A stretch of 64,000 nt of DNA from Bacteroidota bacterium. GTDB taxonomy: Bacteria > Bacteroidota > Bacteroidia > CAIKAF01. The position numbers and the translations under genes are program-made. Shown here piece after piece: positions 42,986 through 51,489 of this stretch (positions are counted from its first letter, which is position 1; each line of letters starts with the position of its first letter). The DNA lies in NCBI GenBank assembly GCA_016866335.1, contig VGMT01000003.1, positions 1-64,000 on the forward strand, read 5' to 3'. Under the pieces are notes generated by a model, which saw nothing but the letters and a program-made list of their open reading frames with translations, made no database searches and was not told where the DNA came from.

Positions 42986-44548
42986 TTAAGGTGCAATGCT
43001 AAGTCGGCCCGACCAAGTGCTTCCTTGGTGAAGAAGCGTAATGGTGTAGATGCCTGGGCTTTCGGGCAATGGGCTTAAATGCAATTCGTTTTCAATACGA
43101 ATGTACGACAAGGGCAATACCCTACCTTGAGCGTCGGTAAGCCGAATCTCTGGATTTTCCCATTGCATAGGGATTTGCAAAACAGCCCGGTCGGAAGCTG
43201 GGTTTGGATACAGGTTTAACTTTTCAGCCCCAGGTTGTTCTGGATTGCTCAAAACCAAGCATTGGCCAATTCCAGGGGGAACGGTATCCGTATCGATAAC
43301 AATGTTGGCGTCAGAGGCGAACGAAGGAATCAAAAAGGAGAAATAGGCAATAAGCATCTCGTCGGTGGTGGCTTCGCCTGCTGTAACCAATTGCGGAGGG
43401 TTGCTTGGGTTGTTGGGGTTGTTGGCGGTGTTGTCGTACACCGCTTCTGCCTTAAGCAATGAATTTACAGGTAAAATTACGGGTTTTCGGAAGGAGTAGG
43501 TTCCCTGCCATGAAAAATCCCATTTGGGAACATCTACCAAACGAATGGTATCGCCTACCGGTGGTACGGCATAAATTTTAATCGATTTACCAATCAAGTG
43601 CATGTGAGGCATAACCGACAACAGGGTTGTGTTGTAGGGAATGGTGTATTCAGCGATAAAGCTGCGCACCGTATTGGCGGGGATAACCAAAGGTTGAGTA
43701 ATCGTGGTAACGTGGTTTAAAATGGGCATATTCATCACCTCTCGGGTGGTTCCGCTGGCAAATTTCAGGTTTACCCGGGTGCTGTCTAGCTTTCCTTGGG
43801 TATTGATGGGATAGTGCATTTGCAATACCAAAACCGAATTGGGTTCCAATTTCATGCCCATTCCCGGGGGGTAAACAATGGGGTCGCCGCCGGGAACCCA
43901 GCCACCCAAAAACTTAGAATCTTGAGAGCCAGTGCCGCCAAAATTGGTGTAGCCCGGAAGGGGGTCGTTGGCGTCAAGCTGAGCTGGAATACCTGTGTTG
44001 TCGGCATAAACCAAACAGTGGTGAACCATTTCTCGGTTTCCAGGAATCACTTCCATGGCCGACAAATAAACCGCTTGGGCATTGTTTAAAGGAACCACAA
44101 AGCAGCGGTAATCTTCTTGATTCAAGGGGTTTACATAATTGGCCATTTTCCCAGTCCAGCTTACGGTTCCGATTTGGCTGCCGGTGTTGATTGCTGGAGG
44201 GGCGGGGGCATTGGCCGGGTTGCCTTCTGGAGCCCCTGCATCGACCCAATTGGCAATTAGGTTAACTTCGGCTTGAGTAAGGTAGCGCTCCTTAGCGTGG
44301 GTGCGGTAGGCGGGATCGGCAGGCCATGGCGGCATGCGGCGAGCCTGAACCGCCGATTTCATGGAGTTGCGAACCAAAAATGCCTCTGAATAGGTTTTTA
44401 ATGAAAAGGGGGTAGGCCCGCCCTGGTAATGGCAAGAATAACATCTTTGATATACAATGCAGGCTACATTGTCTGACCAAGTTGGGGTTTGGGCGTTTGA
44501 GATTGCAGTTAAACCCAAGAAGGCGAGAAGAAGAATAATTGGCCTCAT
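42986..44548 (-). CDS. Cytochrome c/copper monooxygenase-like fusion with T9SS tail
   Basis: A 520-residue exported protein. Signal peptide residues 1-19 (MRPIILLLAFLGLTAISNA). Residues 28-110 form a c-type haem domain with CYSCH and the downstream Met in RRMPPWP. Then follows a copper type II ascorbate-dependent monooxygenase-like region with candidate copper ligands in MVHHCLVYA, VLQMHYPIN and MPHMHLIGK. Residues 440-520 are a T9SS type A sorting domain (KLNLYPNPASDRAVL), so it is secreted and surface-anchored or released. Substrate unknown; peptidylglycine-type hydroxylation is the reaction of known relatives. It would be exported by the SprA system. Confidence 0.88.
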   Translation of the reverse strand: MRPIILLLAFLGLTAISNAQTPTWSDNVACIVYQRCYSCHYQGGPTPFSLKTYSEAFLVRNSMKSAVQARRMPPWPADPAYRTHAKERYLTQAEVNLIANWVDAGAPEGNPANAPAPPAINTGSQIGTVSWTGKMANYVNPLNQEDYRCFVVPLNNAQAVYLSAMEVIPGNREMVHHCLVYADNTGIPAQLDANDPLPGYTNFGGTGSQDSKFLGGWVPGGDPIVYPPGMGMKLEPNSVLVLQMHYPINTQGKLDSTRVNLKFASGTTREVMNMPILNHVTTITQPLVIPANTVRSFIAEYTIPYNTTLLSVMPHMHLIGKSIKIYAVPPVGDTIRLVDVPKWDFSWQGTYSFRKPVILPVNSLLKAEAVYDNTANNPNNPSNPPQLVTAGEATTDEMLIAYFSFLIPSFASDANIVIDTDTVPPGIGQCLVLSNPEQPGAEKLNLYPNPASDRAVLQIPMQWENPEIRLTDAQGRVLPLSYIRIENELHLSPLPESPGIYTITLLHQGSTWSGRLSIAP

Positions 44549-44627
44549 ACTTCGAAATTTACCGAAAGGTAGGCTAAAAAGAGTGAAAATCAGGGCTACC
44601 TGCTGTTAATTTTAGCAAAGGAAAGGG

Positions 44628-45806
44628 TTAAATGCCAAATTCCACTTGGAATTGCCCGACCCATTGATTTCCAGTATGGTTTAAATCCCATCGGGTTCCA
44701 AGTTGCTCATAGCCAAAAAAGAGTTGGGATTTTATTCGGTGCCCTTGAAAATACCAATTGAAACCCAACCCACTTTGGCTGCGTTGGAGGTAAGCCAGCT
44801 TTACAGAAGAGTTGGGAACAAATTGGGCCCAGCGAAGTACCAGTTCGGTTTTATTGCCAAGCATTTTTCCCGCCTGAACAAGCAGACCCTGGCCAAAAAT
44901 GGGCAATACAGCGGATGCAGCAGGCAGGTTCCCGGTTTTATATATGGCCTCAGACATCAGAGACCAACCTTTGTATTTGAATGCGATATCGGCAAAAAGG
45001 GCTTGGAAGTCTGCAGCACTCTGCATCTCCATTCCATGGGTTCCAGCCTGCCGAATGGCCCACTGGTTAAAATGCCCACCCACAGCAATAGAAACCTTTG
45101 GTTTGTCTTCTCCTTCAAGGGCTCCTTCAGAATAATCGCCGTTGTTTTTAAAGGCCCCAAAGGGAAGCCATTCAGCACGTAGGGTATAGGCCAACCCAGC
45201 GTCGCGGGGAAGTGCATTTCTGCCTTCCCCAGAACTTATGGCCCCTTTAAGACGAAATACCTGCTGGCCCAAAGGCAGACTGGCATAAAAAAAGGCCCCA
45301 ACATCTCGGTCAAGGGTTAACAGGTTGTTTACCGGTGATCGTTCGGGCAATTGAAGGTTTCCAGAAGAAACCACCCTCTGCCGGTTGCCGGGGAGTTTTC
45401 CTTGGCCAAATCCGATGTAAAATTTGGGCGAAAAATGGTAGTATATCATGGCATCTCGGATGGGTTCAGCAACATCGCTGTTGGTTAATCCCAAGTCGTT
45501 GCGGCTAAACGAGAGTTGAATGTAGTAGGCAAGCCGAGGGTCGAAGAGAAAGCCGTCGAGGCGAAAACGCAACCTGCGGACCAAGAATCCAAGGCTAGAA
45601 GGTGTAAGGTTGGCCCCATCTTCACTCTCATAAAAAAAGCGGTTTTGCATGCGAAATCGCATGTTTATCGAATACAAAGAATCCTTTTGAAATCGAATTC
45701 CCTGGCTGGTTTTTAACAGGGGCGCTTCATCGCTTTCGGTTTCACGCTGAGCCTGAATGGCTAAGCTGGGCAATACCGCAAGCAGCATTAAAAAAAACCA
45801 TTTCAT
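44628..45806 (-). CDS. Phosphate-selective porin O/P family protein
   Basis: A 392-residue outer-membrane beta-barrel. Signal peptide residues 1-19 (MKWFFLMLLAVLPSLAIQA). The start of the mature part (GIRFQKDSLYSINMRFRMQN, then VRRLRFRLDGFLFDPRLAYY) and the repeated amphipathic strands (FYIGFGQGKLPGNRQRVVSS) match the OprO/OprP-like family. It ends QWVGQFQVEFGI, near the aromatic end expected of barrels. Selectivity for phosphate or polyphosphate is not provable from sequence; many Bacteroidota members carry unknown solutes. A TATCTTTA box lies 4 bp upstream. Confidence 0.87.
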   Translation of the reverse strand: MKWFFLMLLAVLPSLAIQAQRETESDEAPLLKTSQGIRFQKDSLYSINMRFRMQNRFFYESEDGANLTPSSLGFLVRRLRFRLDGFLFDPRLAYYIQLSFSRNDLGLTNSDVAEPIRDAMIYYHFSPKFYIGFGQGKLPGNRQRVVSSGNLQLPERSPVNNLLTLDRDVGAFFYASLPLGQQVFRLKGAISSGEGRNALPRDAGLAYTLRAEWLPFGAFKNNGDYSEGALEGEDKPKVSIAVGGHFNQWAIRQAGTHGMEMQSAADFQALFADIAFKYKGWSLMSEAIYKTGNLPAASAVLPIFGQGLLVQAGKMLGNKTELVLRWAQFVPNSSVKLAYLQRSQSGLGFNWYFQGHRIKSQLFFGYEQLGTRWDLNHTGNQWVGQFQVEFGI

Positions 45807-45810
45807 TGAT

Positions 45811-45818
45811 TAAAGATA
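45811..45818 (-). promoter_or_regulatory. Near-consensus promoter box TATCTTTA (porin)
   Basis: Matches TAnnTTTG except for the last base. Four bp separate it from the ATG at 45806. Confidence 0.45.
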
Positions 45819-45971
45819 CAACGGCTGGTTGGCATCGAAACCAATCAGGGTTTGCCTACGTGAAAGAAATGGGTTCATTTAGACGGCTATAAGCAAGGAA
45901 AATAGAACCCCTTCTTAAACAAGGCAGTCCAAAAATCAATACGCAAATTCTAAAAAGCCCTTGCCAGGGAA

Positions 45972-46901
45972 TCAATTACCCGGTTGGATGCTAAAATCCA
46001 CCAATCGAACAAACTGCCTAATCCGGTCGCTGAGTTCTTGAGGTTCTAGGTTGATTACCCGTTCAATCCCAAATTTTTCGACACAAAACGAGGCAATGGC
46101 CGAGCCATAAATGACGGCTTGTTTCATGGTTTCGAAGTTGATTTCGGATTGGGAGGCCAAAAATCCGATAAAGCCTCCAGCAAAACTATCGCCAGCTCCA
46201 GTTGGGTCGAATACTTCTTCCAGAGGTAGAGCAGGAGCGTAGAAAATTTCATTTTGATGAAACAGCAAGGCTCCGTTTTCTCCTTTTTTAATGACCAAAT
46301 AGCGGGGACCCATGCTTAGGATTTTTCGGGCGGCTTTTACCAAACTAAACTCTCCAGAAAGTTGACGGGCTTCCTCGTCGTTGATGGTCAATACATCTAC
46401 CATAGTAAGGGTGTCGATAAGGTCGTCCCAAGCGGAGTCCATCCAGAAGTTCATGGTATCCATTACCACCAGTTTTGGCCGGCGGTTCATTTGTTGAAGC
46501 ACACTGCGCTGAAGGCTAGGCATTAGGTTGCCAAGCATTAAAAAGTCGCATTCTTTTGCACTTTCGGGCAAAACCGGGTTGAAGTCGGCCAGAACGTTTA
46601 ATTGGGTTTCTAAGGTGTCGCGGGAGTTCATATCAGAGAGGTAACGACCTCGCCAAAAGAACGATTTTTCGCCGGCTTTGATTTGCAGTCCTTCGGTCGA
46701 TATGCCTCGGCGGTGAAAATGTTCAATCCCGCTTTCAGGGAAATCGTCTCCTACTACCGACACCAAATGAATGTCGCTTTTAAGAAAGTATGAGGCCGCC
46801 AACGATACGTAGGTTGCGGCTCCTCCAATAATTCGGCCAGAAGAGGCGAAGGGGGTTTCTACTTCGTCGAAGGCTACGGTTCCAATCACCAATAAACTCA
46901 T
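45972..46901 (-). CDS. PfkB family sugar or nucleoside kinase
   Basis: A 309-residue ribokinase-fold enzyme that phosphorylates a sugar or nucleoside with ATP. The N-terminal strand MSLLVIGTVAFDEVETP with GGAATYVSLAASY, and the C-terminal PfkB signature DPTGAGDSFAGGFIGFL (the catalytic Asp is in GAGD), are clear. Similar Bacteroidota genes are annotated only as sugar kinase or PfkB. No neighbouring gene gives the substrate: the nearest are the porin 165 bp downstream and a DUF3127 gene upstream. Cytosolic. Length is typical of the family. Confidence 0.9.
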   Translation of the reverse strand: MSLLVIGTVAFDEVETPFASSGRIIGGAATYVSLAASYFLKSDIHLVSVVGDDFPESGIEHFHRRGISTEGLQIKAGEKSFFWRGRYLSDMNSRDTLETQLNVLADFNPVLPESAKECDFLMLGNLMPSLQRSVLQQMNRRPKLVVMDTMNFWMDSAWDDLIDTLTMVDVLTINDEEARQLSGEFSLVKAARKILSMGPRYLVIKKGENGALLFHQNEIFYAPALPLEEVFDPTGAGDSFAGGFIGFLASQSEINFETMKQAVIYGSAIASFCVEKFGIERVINLEPQELSDRIRQFVRLVDFSIQPGN

Positions 46902-46920
46902 AGTGCAGTTGTTTTGAGGC

Positions 46921-46928
46921 CAAAGGTA
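46921..46928 (-). promoter_or_regulatory. Promoter -7 box TACCTTTG (PfkB)
   Basis: Fits TAnnTTTG, 19 bp before the ATG at 46901. Confidence 0.6.
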
Positions 46929-47153
46929 ATAAAAGCGCGGAGATGGGTTTTGAGCCTTGGGCGGAGCAGGAAGGAGCGGGAATTTTGTTTTGTAAGAAAA
47001 GGCGATCTAAGAACTGCAATGGAACGACTGGCCTATAAAATCATGGCTATTTTAAAGGCTGAATTCAAAGGTTATGCCTTAGGTTAAGTCAGGTTCAAAA
47101 AACCCGACCATAGAAAACGCGCAGATGAAAGGATTGGAATTTCCTTTTGTCAA

Positions 47154-47558
47154 TCAAAAGGGAAGATCGTCTTCAAAAGGTGCATTTAATGGAGGCGCTG
47201 GGGGGCTGGGTGCCGCTCCTGGCAAGGTTCCTCCCGAAAGAGGAGCGGAACCTGGTTCCATAGTTGGAGGCAAGGGCGCGCCGGCACCTGCAGCTCCATC
47301 AACGGTCAAATCCCACACTTTAATGTCGGTGTACCAACGGCCGTTGTATTCTCGGCTTTCTACGTCTACTTTCGCCCGCACTTGCATGCCGTCTTTTAAT
47401 GCGTATCGGTCTATTTTATCGCCCCAAAGGGTCATGCACACGTTTTTTGGATATTGTCCGGGTTGTTGAACCACAAATTCTTGCTTTCTCCACATCCCAC
47501 TTTTTCCTTGGCCATTTACTTCCTGCATGACCTGCACGACTTTACCTGAAATTTCCAT
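47154..47558 (-). CDS. DUF3127 family protein with SSB-like tail
   Basis: A 134-residue protein. Residues 1-85 match DUF3127 (MEISGKVVQVMQE, GMWRKQEFVVQQPGQYPKNV, WGDKIDRYALKDGMQVRAKV, GRWYTDIKVWDL), an OB-fold-like Bacteroidota family. Then a Pro/Ala/Gly-rich linker leads to the C-terminal EDDLPF. That layout, OB fold plus disordered linker plus acidic tip ending Pro-Phe, mirrors single-strand DNA-binding protein SSB, whose tip (DDDIPF) recruits repair enzymes. A nucleic-acid role is therefore likely but inferred. The ATG at 47558 is used because the promoter box lies between it and the earlier ATG at 47603. Confidence 0.85.
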   Translation of the reverse strand: MEISGKVVQVMQEVNGQGKSGMWRKQEFVVQQPGQYPKNVCMTLWGDKIDRYALKDGMQVRAKVDVESREYNGRWYTDIKVWDLTVDGAAGAGAPLPPTMEPGSAPLSGGTLPGAAPSPPAPPLNAPFEDDLPF

Positions 47559-47572
47559 TGCTCTATTTTTTT

Positions 47573-47580
47573 CAAAGGTA
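47573..47580 (-). promoter_or_regulatory. Promoter -7 box TACCTTTG (DUF3127)
   Basis: Fits TAnnTTTG, 14 bp before the ATG at 47558. Confidence 0.6.
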
Positions 47581-47710
47581 GGCAGATTGTCTCCCAAAAT
47601 CAACCCAAGTTTTCAACAATTCAAAAATCAAAATAAGGATATTTTTTTAGGGGTTTGTGCAATATATTGCGCGGCATTTCCTTTCCTTTGATAAAAAAGA
47701 ACCACCCGTT

Positions 47711-48454
47711 ATGTACAAACAAATTAAACCCCACGTAAATACGCTTCTTGTTTTTTTGGCCATTGTCGGTGCTTCGGCCATATTGGCGCGTGCCTACTTG
47801 AATCGCAACAAATCAACGGACCGAATTTACGTAACGGGTTCGGGCACGAAAGAGTTTAAATCGGATTTAGGGAACTGGGCTGGCTCTTATTCTGTGGAAC
47901 ATGCTGATCTTCAAGAAGGGTACAATCGGCTTCAAGAAAACCGAGCCGCGGTGTTGACTTTTTTGGTAAACAAAGGGTTTAAGAAAGAAGACATTACGTT
48001 TAGTTCGGTATCGACCGAAAAAAACTACAATTCCAAGTACGATCAGCATGGCAACCTGTTGAGCAGGACTTTTTTGAACCACACCTTGTCTCAAGAGGTA
48101 GAGGTTCAATCGGAGGATGTTGATTTGATTGCAAGAATTTCGAGAGAGGCCACCGAGTTGATCAATCAGGGAATCGAGATTAATTCCAATCCGCCTACCT
48201 ACTATTACAGCAATTTAGGTGCATTGAAAATTGAAATGGTTGCAGCTGCAACTCAAGATGGAAGGGTTCGGGCCGAACAAATTGCCGGCAATGCAAACGG
48301 CAGTTTGGGCGATTTGAAAAATGCCACCCTGGGCGTTTTTCAGATAACTTCTCAAAGCGGGGACGACGATTATTCTTGGGGAGGAACCTACAATACAAGT
48401 TCCATCAATAAAACGGCTTCCATTACCGTACGGTTGGAATTTGGGGTAAATTAA
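47711..48454 (+). CDS. SIMPL (DUF541) domain protein
   Basis: A 247-residue protein with one N-terminal membrane anchor or uncleaved signal (residues 8-28, NTLLVFLAIVGASAILARAY) and a periplasmic SIMPL domain (YVTGSGTKEFKSDLGNW, ALKIEMVAAATQDGRVRAEQ, NKTASITVRLEFGV). SIMPL proteins are a widespread family linked to signalling or oxidative stress, with no clear enzymatic role. The ATG at 47711 is used because the upstream ATG at 47657 would add a non-signal peptide. It converges with xseB, with only 7 bp between the stops. Confidence 0.85.
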   Translation: MYKQIKPHVNTLLVFLAIVGASAILARAYLNRNKSTDRIYVTGSGTKEFKSDLGNWAGSYSVEHADLQEGYNRLQENRAAVLTFLVNKGFKKEDITFSSVSTEKNYNSKYDQHGNLLSRTFLNHTLSQEVEVQSEDVDLIARISREATELINQGIEINSNPPTYYYSNLGALKIEMVAAATQDGRVRAEQIAGNANGSLGDLKNATLGVFQITSQSGDDDYSWGGTYNTSSINKTASITVRLEFGVN

Positions 48455-48461
48455 AGAAGAC

Positions 48462-48662
48462 TCAGGATTCGTCCAATCCATCTAAGATTTTTTGAACATC
48501 CACTTCGGTTTTGCTCAGAATTTCTTTGCATTTTTGAATTAAAACCGAGGCGCGTTTTACCTTGTCGGCCAATTCATCTACTCCAATTTCACCGCTTTCC
48601 ATTTCGGCCACAATTTTTTGCAGTTCGTCAAAGGAGGCTTTGTAGGTTTCTTTGGTGCTCAT
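48462..48662 (-). CDS. xseB: Exodeoxyribonuclease VII small subunit
   Basis: A 66-residue helical-hairpin protein matching XseB: YKASFDELQKIVAEMESGEI, then DELADKVKRASVLIQKCKEI and VDVQKILDGL. Several copies wrap one XseA chain to form exonuclease VII, which degrades single-strand DNA from both ends. Its start overlaps the xseA stop by four bases (48659-48662), so the subunits are translationally coupled, with xseA first. Confidence 0.93.
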   Translation of the reverse strand: MSTKETYKASFDELQKIVAEMESGEIGVDELADKVKRASVLIQKCKEILSKTEVDVQKILDGLDES

Positions 48663-50062
48663 ATAGGTTCATTTGAATGATGGATTTCAATGGGTTGTGC
48701 CGACAGTTCGCCACGGAACAATTGGATTTTAAGTTCCCGATTTAATTGAATGTCTTTGGTATTGTTCAAGGGTTTCCCTCCTTGGGTTACAATACTGAAT
48801 CCACGTTTTAATACCTGCTCTGGACTTAGATTTTGAACTTGGGTGTTTAAGAAATCCAAACGTTGCCGCTGGTTGCCAAGTGTTTGTTTAAATCCGGTAA
48901 GAAGTTGCCTAAAGGATTGGTCAAGGCTTAGGGTTTCTGAGCGGCTGCGCACGGCCATTCCCTGGGTTATTTGCTGTCGGTTTTGTTCTAAAAGGTTGTG
49001 GTGGTGCTTGGTAAGGTAGCGTGAAGAACTGCTTAATTGTTGAACCGTTTGCTGCCATTCCGCCCGGTGGCTGATTTGCCGGCTTCGTGCTGTGGCTACC
49101 AGAAGGCGAAGGGCATGTTGCAGGTCTTGTCGAGCATCTGCCACCACCTCTAGGCCACTTTTTGTTAAGGCCTCTTCGCATTTTTGAAGGGGAACGGATA
49201 GGTTGTGGAATTGCTGAACCAACCATTCGGCCAATTTGGTGGGGGTAATGGCGTTGTGCCAAGCAATTTGTTCGGCCACGGTTAAATTTGAGGCGTGGCC
49301 AATCCCGGTTAAAACGGGCAAAGAGAATGTGGTTAAGGCACGGTTTAATTCTAGGTTGTTGTAGCAAGCCATGCCGACTTCTCCTCCGCCACCCCGCACC
49401 AAGGCAACCACATCAAAATGGGTTTTGACCTTTTGAATTTTTTGAAGTTGTTCTTGGATGGTAACCACCGCTCTTTCTCCTTGAAGCACTGCAGGAAACA
49501 GGTGAAAATAAAAGGCATAACCCCATTGTTTGTTGGCCTCAGCCAAAACCTTGGTAAAATCGCCGTACCCTTTGCTGCTGGCATCAGAAATTAAGGCGAT
49601 GCGTTGCGGGAGCCAGGGTTTGGGAAGTGCCCGGTTTCGCGAAAGCAAGCCCTCTTCCTTAAGGGTTTGGATGCAGCGCTGTTTTTCTTGCTCCAGATCT
49701 CCCAACGAAAATGCCGGGTCCATATCCTGTATATTCAGGGAAAGTCCATAAACAGGGTGGAATTGGATTTCAACGAGCATTAGAACCTTGATGCCGTCGC
49801 GCAGGGGTTCTTTAAGAACATTTAAAAAGGTGGAATTAATGCGTTGATAATCGCCTTTCCAAAGGTTCGCCCGCATTTGAGCTACAATGCTTCCGTTTTG
49901 TTTTTCCACCAAATCTGGATAGCAATGCCCCGAGGCAGGGTAGAGGTTCAGGGTGTTTATTTCGGCCCGAACCCAGTAGGTTTGGGTGTAGGTTGAGCGC
50001 AGAACCCCTTTGATGTTCTCACACAATTCAAGCAGGGAATAACTGGGGCCTGAAACGGGCAT
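48659..50062 (-). CDS. xseA: Exodeoxyribonuclease VII large subunit
   Basis: A 467-residue catalytic subunit of exonuclease VII. The N-terminal OB fold (about residues 1-110: SLLELCENIKGVLRSTYTQT, GHCYPDLVEKQNG) binds single strands. The catalytic domain carries RIALISDASSKGYGDF, VVALVRGGGGEVG and VLTGIGHASNLTVAE. Then comes a long coiled-coil region rich in Gln, Leu and Arg (RQDLQHALRLLVATARSRQI) and the C-terminal strand EQVLKRGFSIVTQGGKPL. Length is normal. It starts 3 bp after the crotonase stop, so ech, xseA and xseB form one operon. Confidence 0.94.
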   Translation of the reverse strand: MPVSGPSYSLLELCENIKGVLRSTYTQTYWVRAEINTLNLYPASGHCYPDLVEKQNGSIVAQMRANLWKGDYQRINSTFLNVLKEPLRDGIKVLMLVEIQFHPVYGLSLNIQDMDPAFSLGDLEQEKQRCIQTLKEEGLLSRNRALPKPWLPQRIALISDASSKGYGDFTKVLAEANKQWGYAFYFHLFPAVLQGERAVVTIQEQLQKIQKVKTHFDVVALVRGGGGEVGMACYNNLELNRALTTFSLPVLTGIGHASNLTVAEQIAWHNAITPTKLAEWLVQQFHNLSVPLQKCEEALTKSGLEVVADARQDLQHALRLLVATARSRQISHRAEWQQTVQQLSSSSRYLTKHHHNLLEQNRQQITQGMAVRSRSETLSLDQSFRQLLTGFKQTLGNQRQRLDFLNTQVQNLSPEQVLKRGFSIVTQGGKPLNNTKDIQLNRELKIQLFRGELSAQPIEIHHSNEPI

Positions 50063-50065
50063 GGC

Positions 50066-50842
50066 TTAGTTGAAGTCGGGTTTCCGTTTTTCCATAAAGG
50101 CCCCCGTTCCTTCAATAAAATCGGGGGTTTGAAAGCATGCTCCAAACGCTTTTATTTCGGTTGAATAGCCTTTTTCGGTAGGCCTAAATCCAGCCTCAAC
50201 CGCTGCAATGGCTGCAGCACTTGCTTGGGTTGAATTTTTCAAGAACGAAGCGGCCATGGCCTTAGATTCAGCAAGAAGGTCTTCTTGGCTGCACACTTTG
50301 TTGACCAATCCCCAGCTCAAGGCGGTGTTGGCATCGACCATTTTGGCAGAAAAAAGCATTTCATAGGCTCTTCCACGGCCAATTAATTGCGGCAGGCGTT
50401 GGGTTCCTCCATATCCAGGAATTACACCAAGGCTTAATTCGGGCAGTCCCATTTTGGCATTGTCAGAGGCCAGGCGAACATGCGCGGCCATGGCCAATTC
50501 CAAACCTCCGCCCAAGGCAAATCCATTGATGGCAGCAATGACGGGTTTGGGGAAATGGGCAATTTTATCGAAAAGCAGGGCTTGGCCGTCGCGGGCCAAT
50601 GCCTCGCCTTGCTCAACAGGAAAGGCTGCAAATTCCGAAATGTCGGCGCCCGCCACAAAGGCCTTGCTGCCCGCCCCCGTTATAATGAGCGCCCGAACCA
50701 TAGAGTCGTTGGCCAGGTTTTCTAAGGCCTGGTTTAGTTCTAAAATGGTGGCTCGATTCAGGGCGTTTAATTTTTCGGGGCGGTTTATGGTTAGAGTGGC
50801 TAGACGCGTTTCAATTTCCAATATAAGGTTCTGATAGTCCAT
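50066..50842 (-). CDS. Enoyl-CoA hydratase/isomerase family protein
   Basis: A 258-residue crotonase. The oxyanion-hole segments are AGSKAFVAGADISEF and NGFALGGGLELAM. Both catalytic Glu of classical enoyl-CoA hydratase are present: one in GGGLE and one in GLPELSLGVIPGYGGTQRL. So it is likely to hydrate 2-enoyl-CoA to 3-hydroxyacyl-CoA in fatty acid or amino acid breakdown. It is the first gene of an operon with xseA and xseB, a pairing with no obvious functional logic. Confidence 0.92.
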   Translation of the reverse strand: MDYQNLILEIETRLATLTINRPEKLNALNRATILELNQALENLANDSMVRALIITGAGSKAFVAGADISEFAAFPVEQGEALARDGQALLFDKIAHFPKPVIAAINGFALGGGLELAMAAHVRLASDNAKMGLPELSLGVIPGYGGTQRLPQLIGRGRAYEMLFSAKMVDANTALSWGLVNKVCSQEDLLAESKAMAASFLKNSTQASAAAIAAVEAGFRPTEKGYSTEIKAFGACFQTPDFIEGTGAFMEKRKPDFN

Positions 50843-50858
50843 TTGCTTAGGTTTGAAA

Positions 50859-50866
50859 CAAAGGTA
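50859..50866 (-). promoter_or_regulatory. Promoter -7 box TACCTTTG (ech-xseA-xseB)
   Basis: Fits TAnnTTTG, 16 bp before the ech ATG at 50842. Confidence 0.6.
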
Positions 50867-50931
50867 GCAAGCAAAATGCAGATGCCATTCTACTTAAATT
50901 CAATAAGCTGAAATTTAGTTAAAGGGCGTTT

Positions 50932-50945
50932 GCCTTTGCAAAGGC
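50932..50945. promoter_or_regulatory. Palindrome GCCTTTGCAAAGGC
   Basis: A perfect 14-bp palindrome in the divergent region. It shares the CCTTTG/CAAAGG half-site with the inverted repeat upstream of nrdB, so a common regulator is conceivable. Confidence 0.35.
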
Positions 50946-51146
50946 CTTGACCTAAAGTAAAGCAAAAGTTCAAGACGGGGAGCCCTGCTGGATTGCGTAT
51001 TTTATTCAATTCTTTGACTTTGTTATTGCTTAAAACCTATGCTCTTTTAGCCTGTAAGCCCTGAACCCTGGCTTGAATCGGGGCTTGGTTTTCTTCTTTA
51101 TTCCTTAAATTTTAAAAATCAAAAACCTGAGCCTGTTTTGGTTTGT

Positions 51147-51154
51147 TACCTTTG
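51147..51154 (+). promoter_or_regulatory. Promoter -7 box TACCTTTG (thioredoxin)
   Basis: Fits TAnnTTTG, 17 bp before the ATG at 51172. Confidence 0.65.
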
Positions 51155-51171
51155 CGTAAAACATAATTAGT

Positions 51172-51489
51172 ATGGCCGTAGAAACATTAAACGATGCATC
51201 CTTCTCAGACTTGCTTAAAGAGGGGGGCTCAATTGCAATTAAGTTCTATGCCGATTGGTGTGGAAGTTGCAAGTTGTTTTCGCCCAAATTTCGGCGAATG
51301 AGCGAAGATGAGTCCAACTCAGGCATTCGCTTTGTAGAAATCAATGCGGAAGAAAATCCGGAAAGCCGCCGTTTGGCTGGGGTTGACAACCTGCCTTTTA
51401 TCGCTGTTTTTAAACAAGGGGTTTGCGTTCAAGGTTTGGCCACAAGCAAAGAAGAAAAAGTGTTGGAAATGCTTAAAGACATTGCCTGA
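51172..51489 (+). CDS. Thioredoxin-like protein
   Basis: A 105-residue cytosolic thioredoxin fold. The redox motif is ADWCGSCKLF, that is CGSC where classical thioredoxin has CGPC, so the potential may differ. The cis-Pro is in VDNLPFIAVFKQG. Length equals that of thioredoxin. The stop and the next gene's start share one base (TGATG, 51487-51491), so the two are coupled. A partner role in reducing a specific protein, or in supporting ribonucleotide reductase, is possible but not shown. Confidence 0.9.
   Translation: MAVETLNDASFSDLLKEGGSIAIKFYADWCGSCKLFSPKFRRMSEDESNSGIRFVEINAEENPESRRLAGVDNLPFIAVFKQGVCVQGLATSKEEKVLEMLKDIA

Larger units (their letters stand above)
50843..51171. other. 329-bp divergent intergenic region
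   Basis: Lies between ech (minus) and the thioredoxin gene (plus). It holds one TAnnTTTG box for each gene, a 14-bp palindrome at 50932-50945 and a loose inverted repeat AAGCCC/GGGCTT around 51058-51088. No open frame with coding character was seen. Confidence 0.5.

Noticed and set aside
47088-47108. GTCAGGTT/AACCCGAC imperfect hairpin after the DUF3127 gene
   Set aside because: One mismatch and no T-run on the relevant side; not a convincing terminator.
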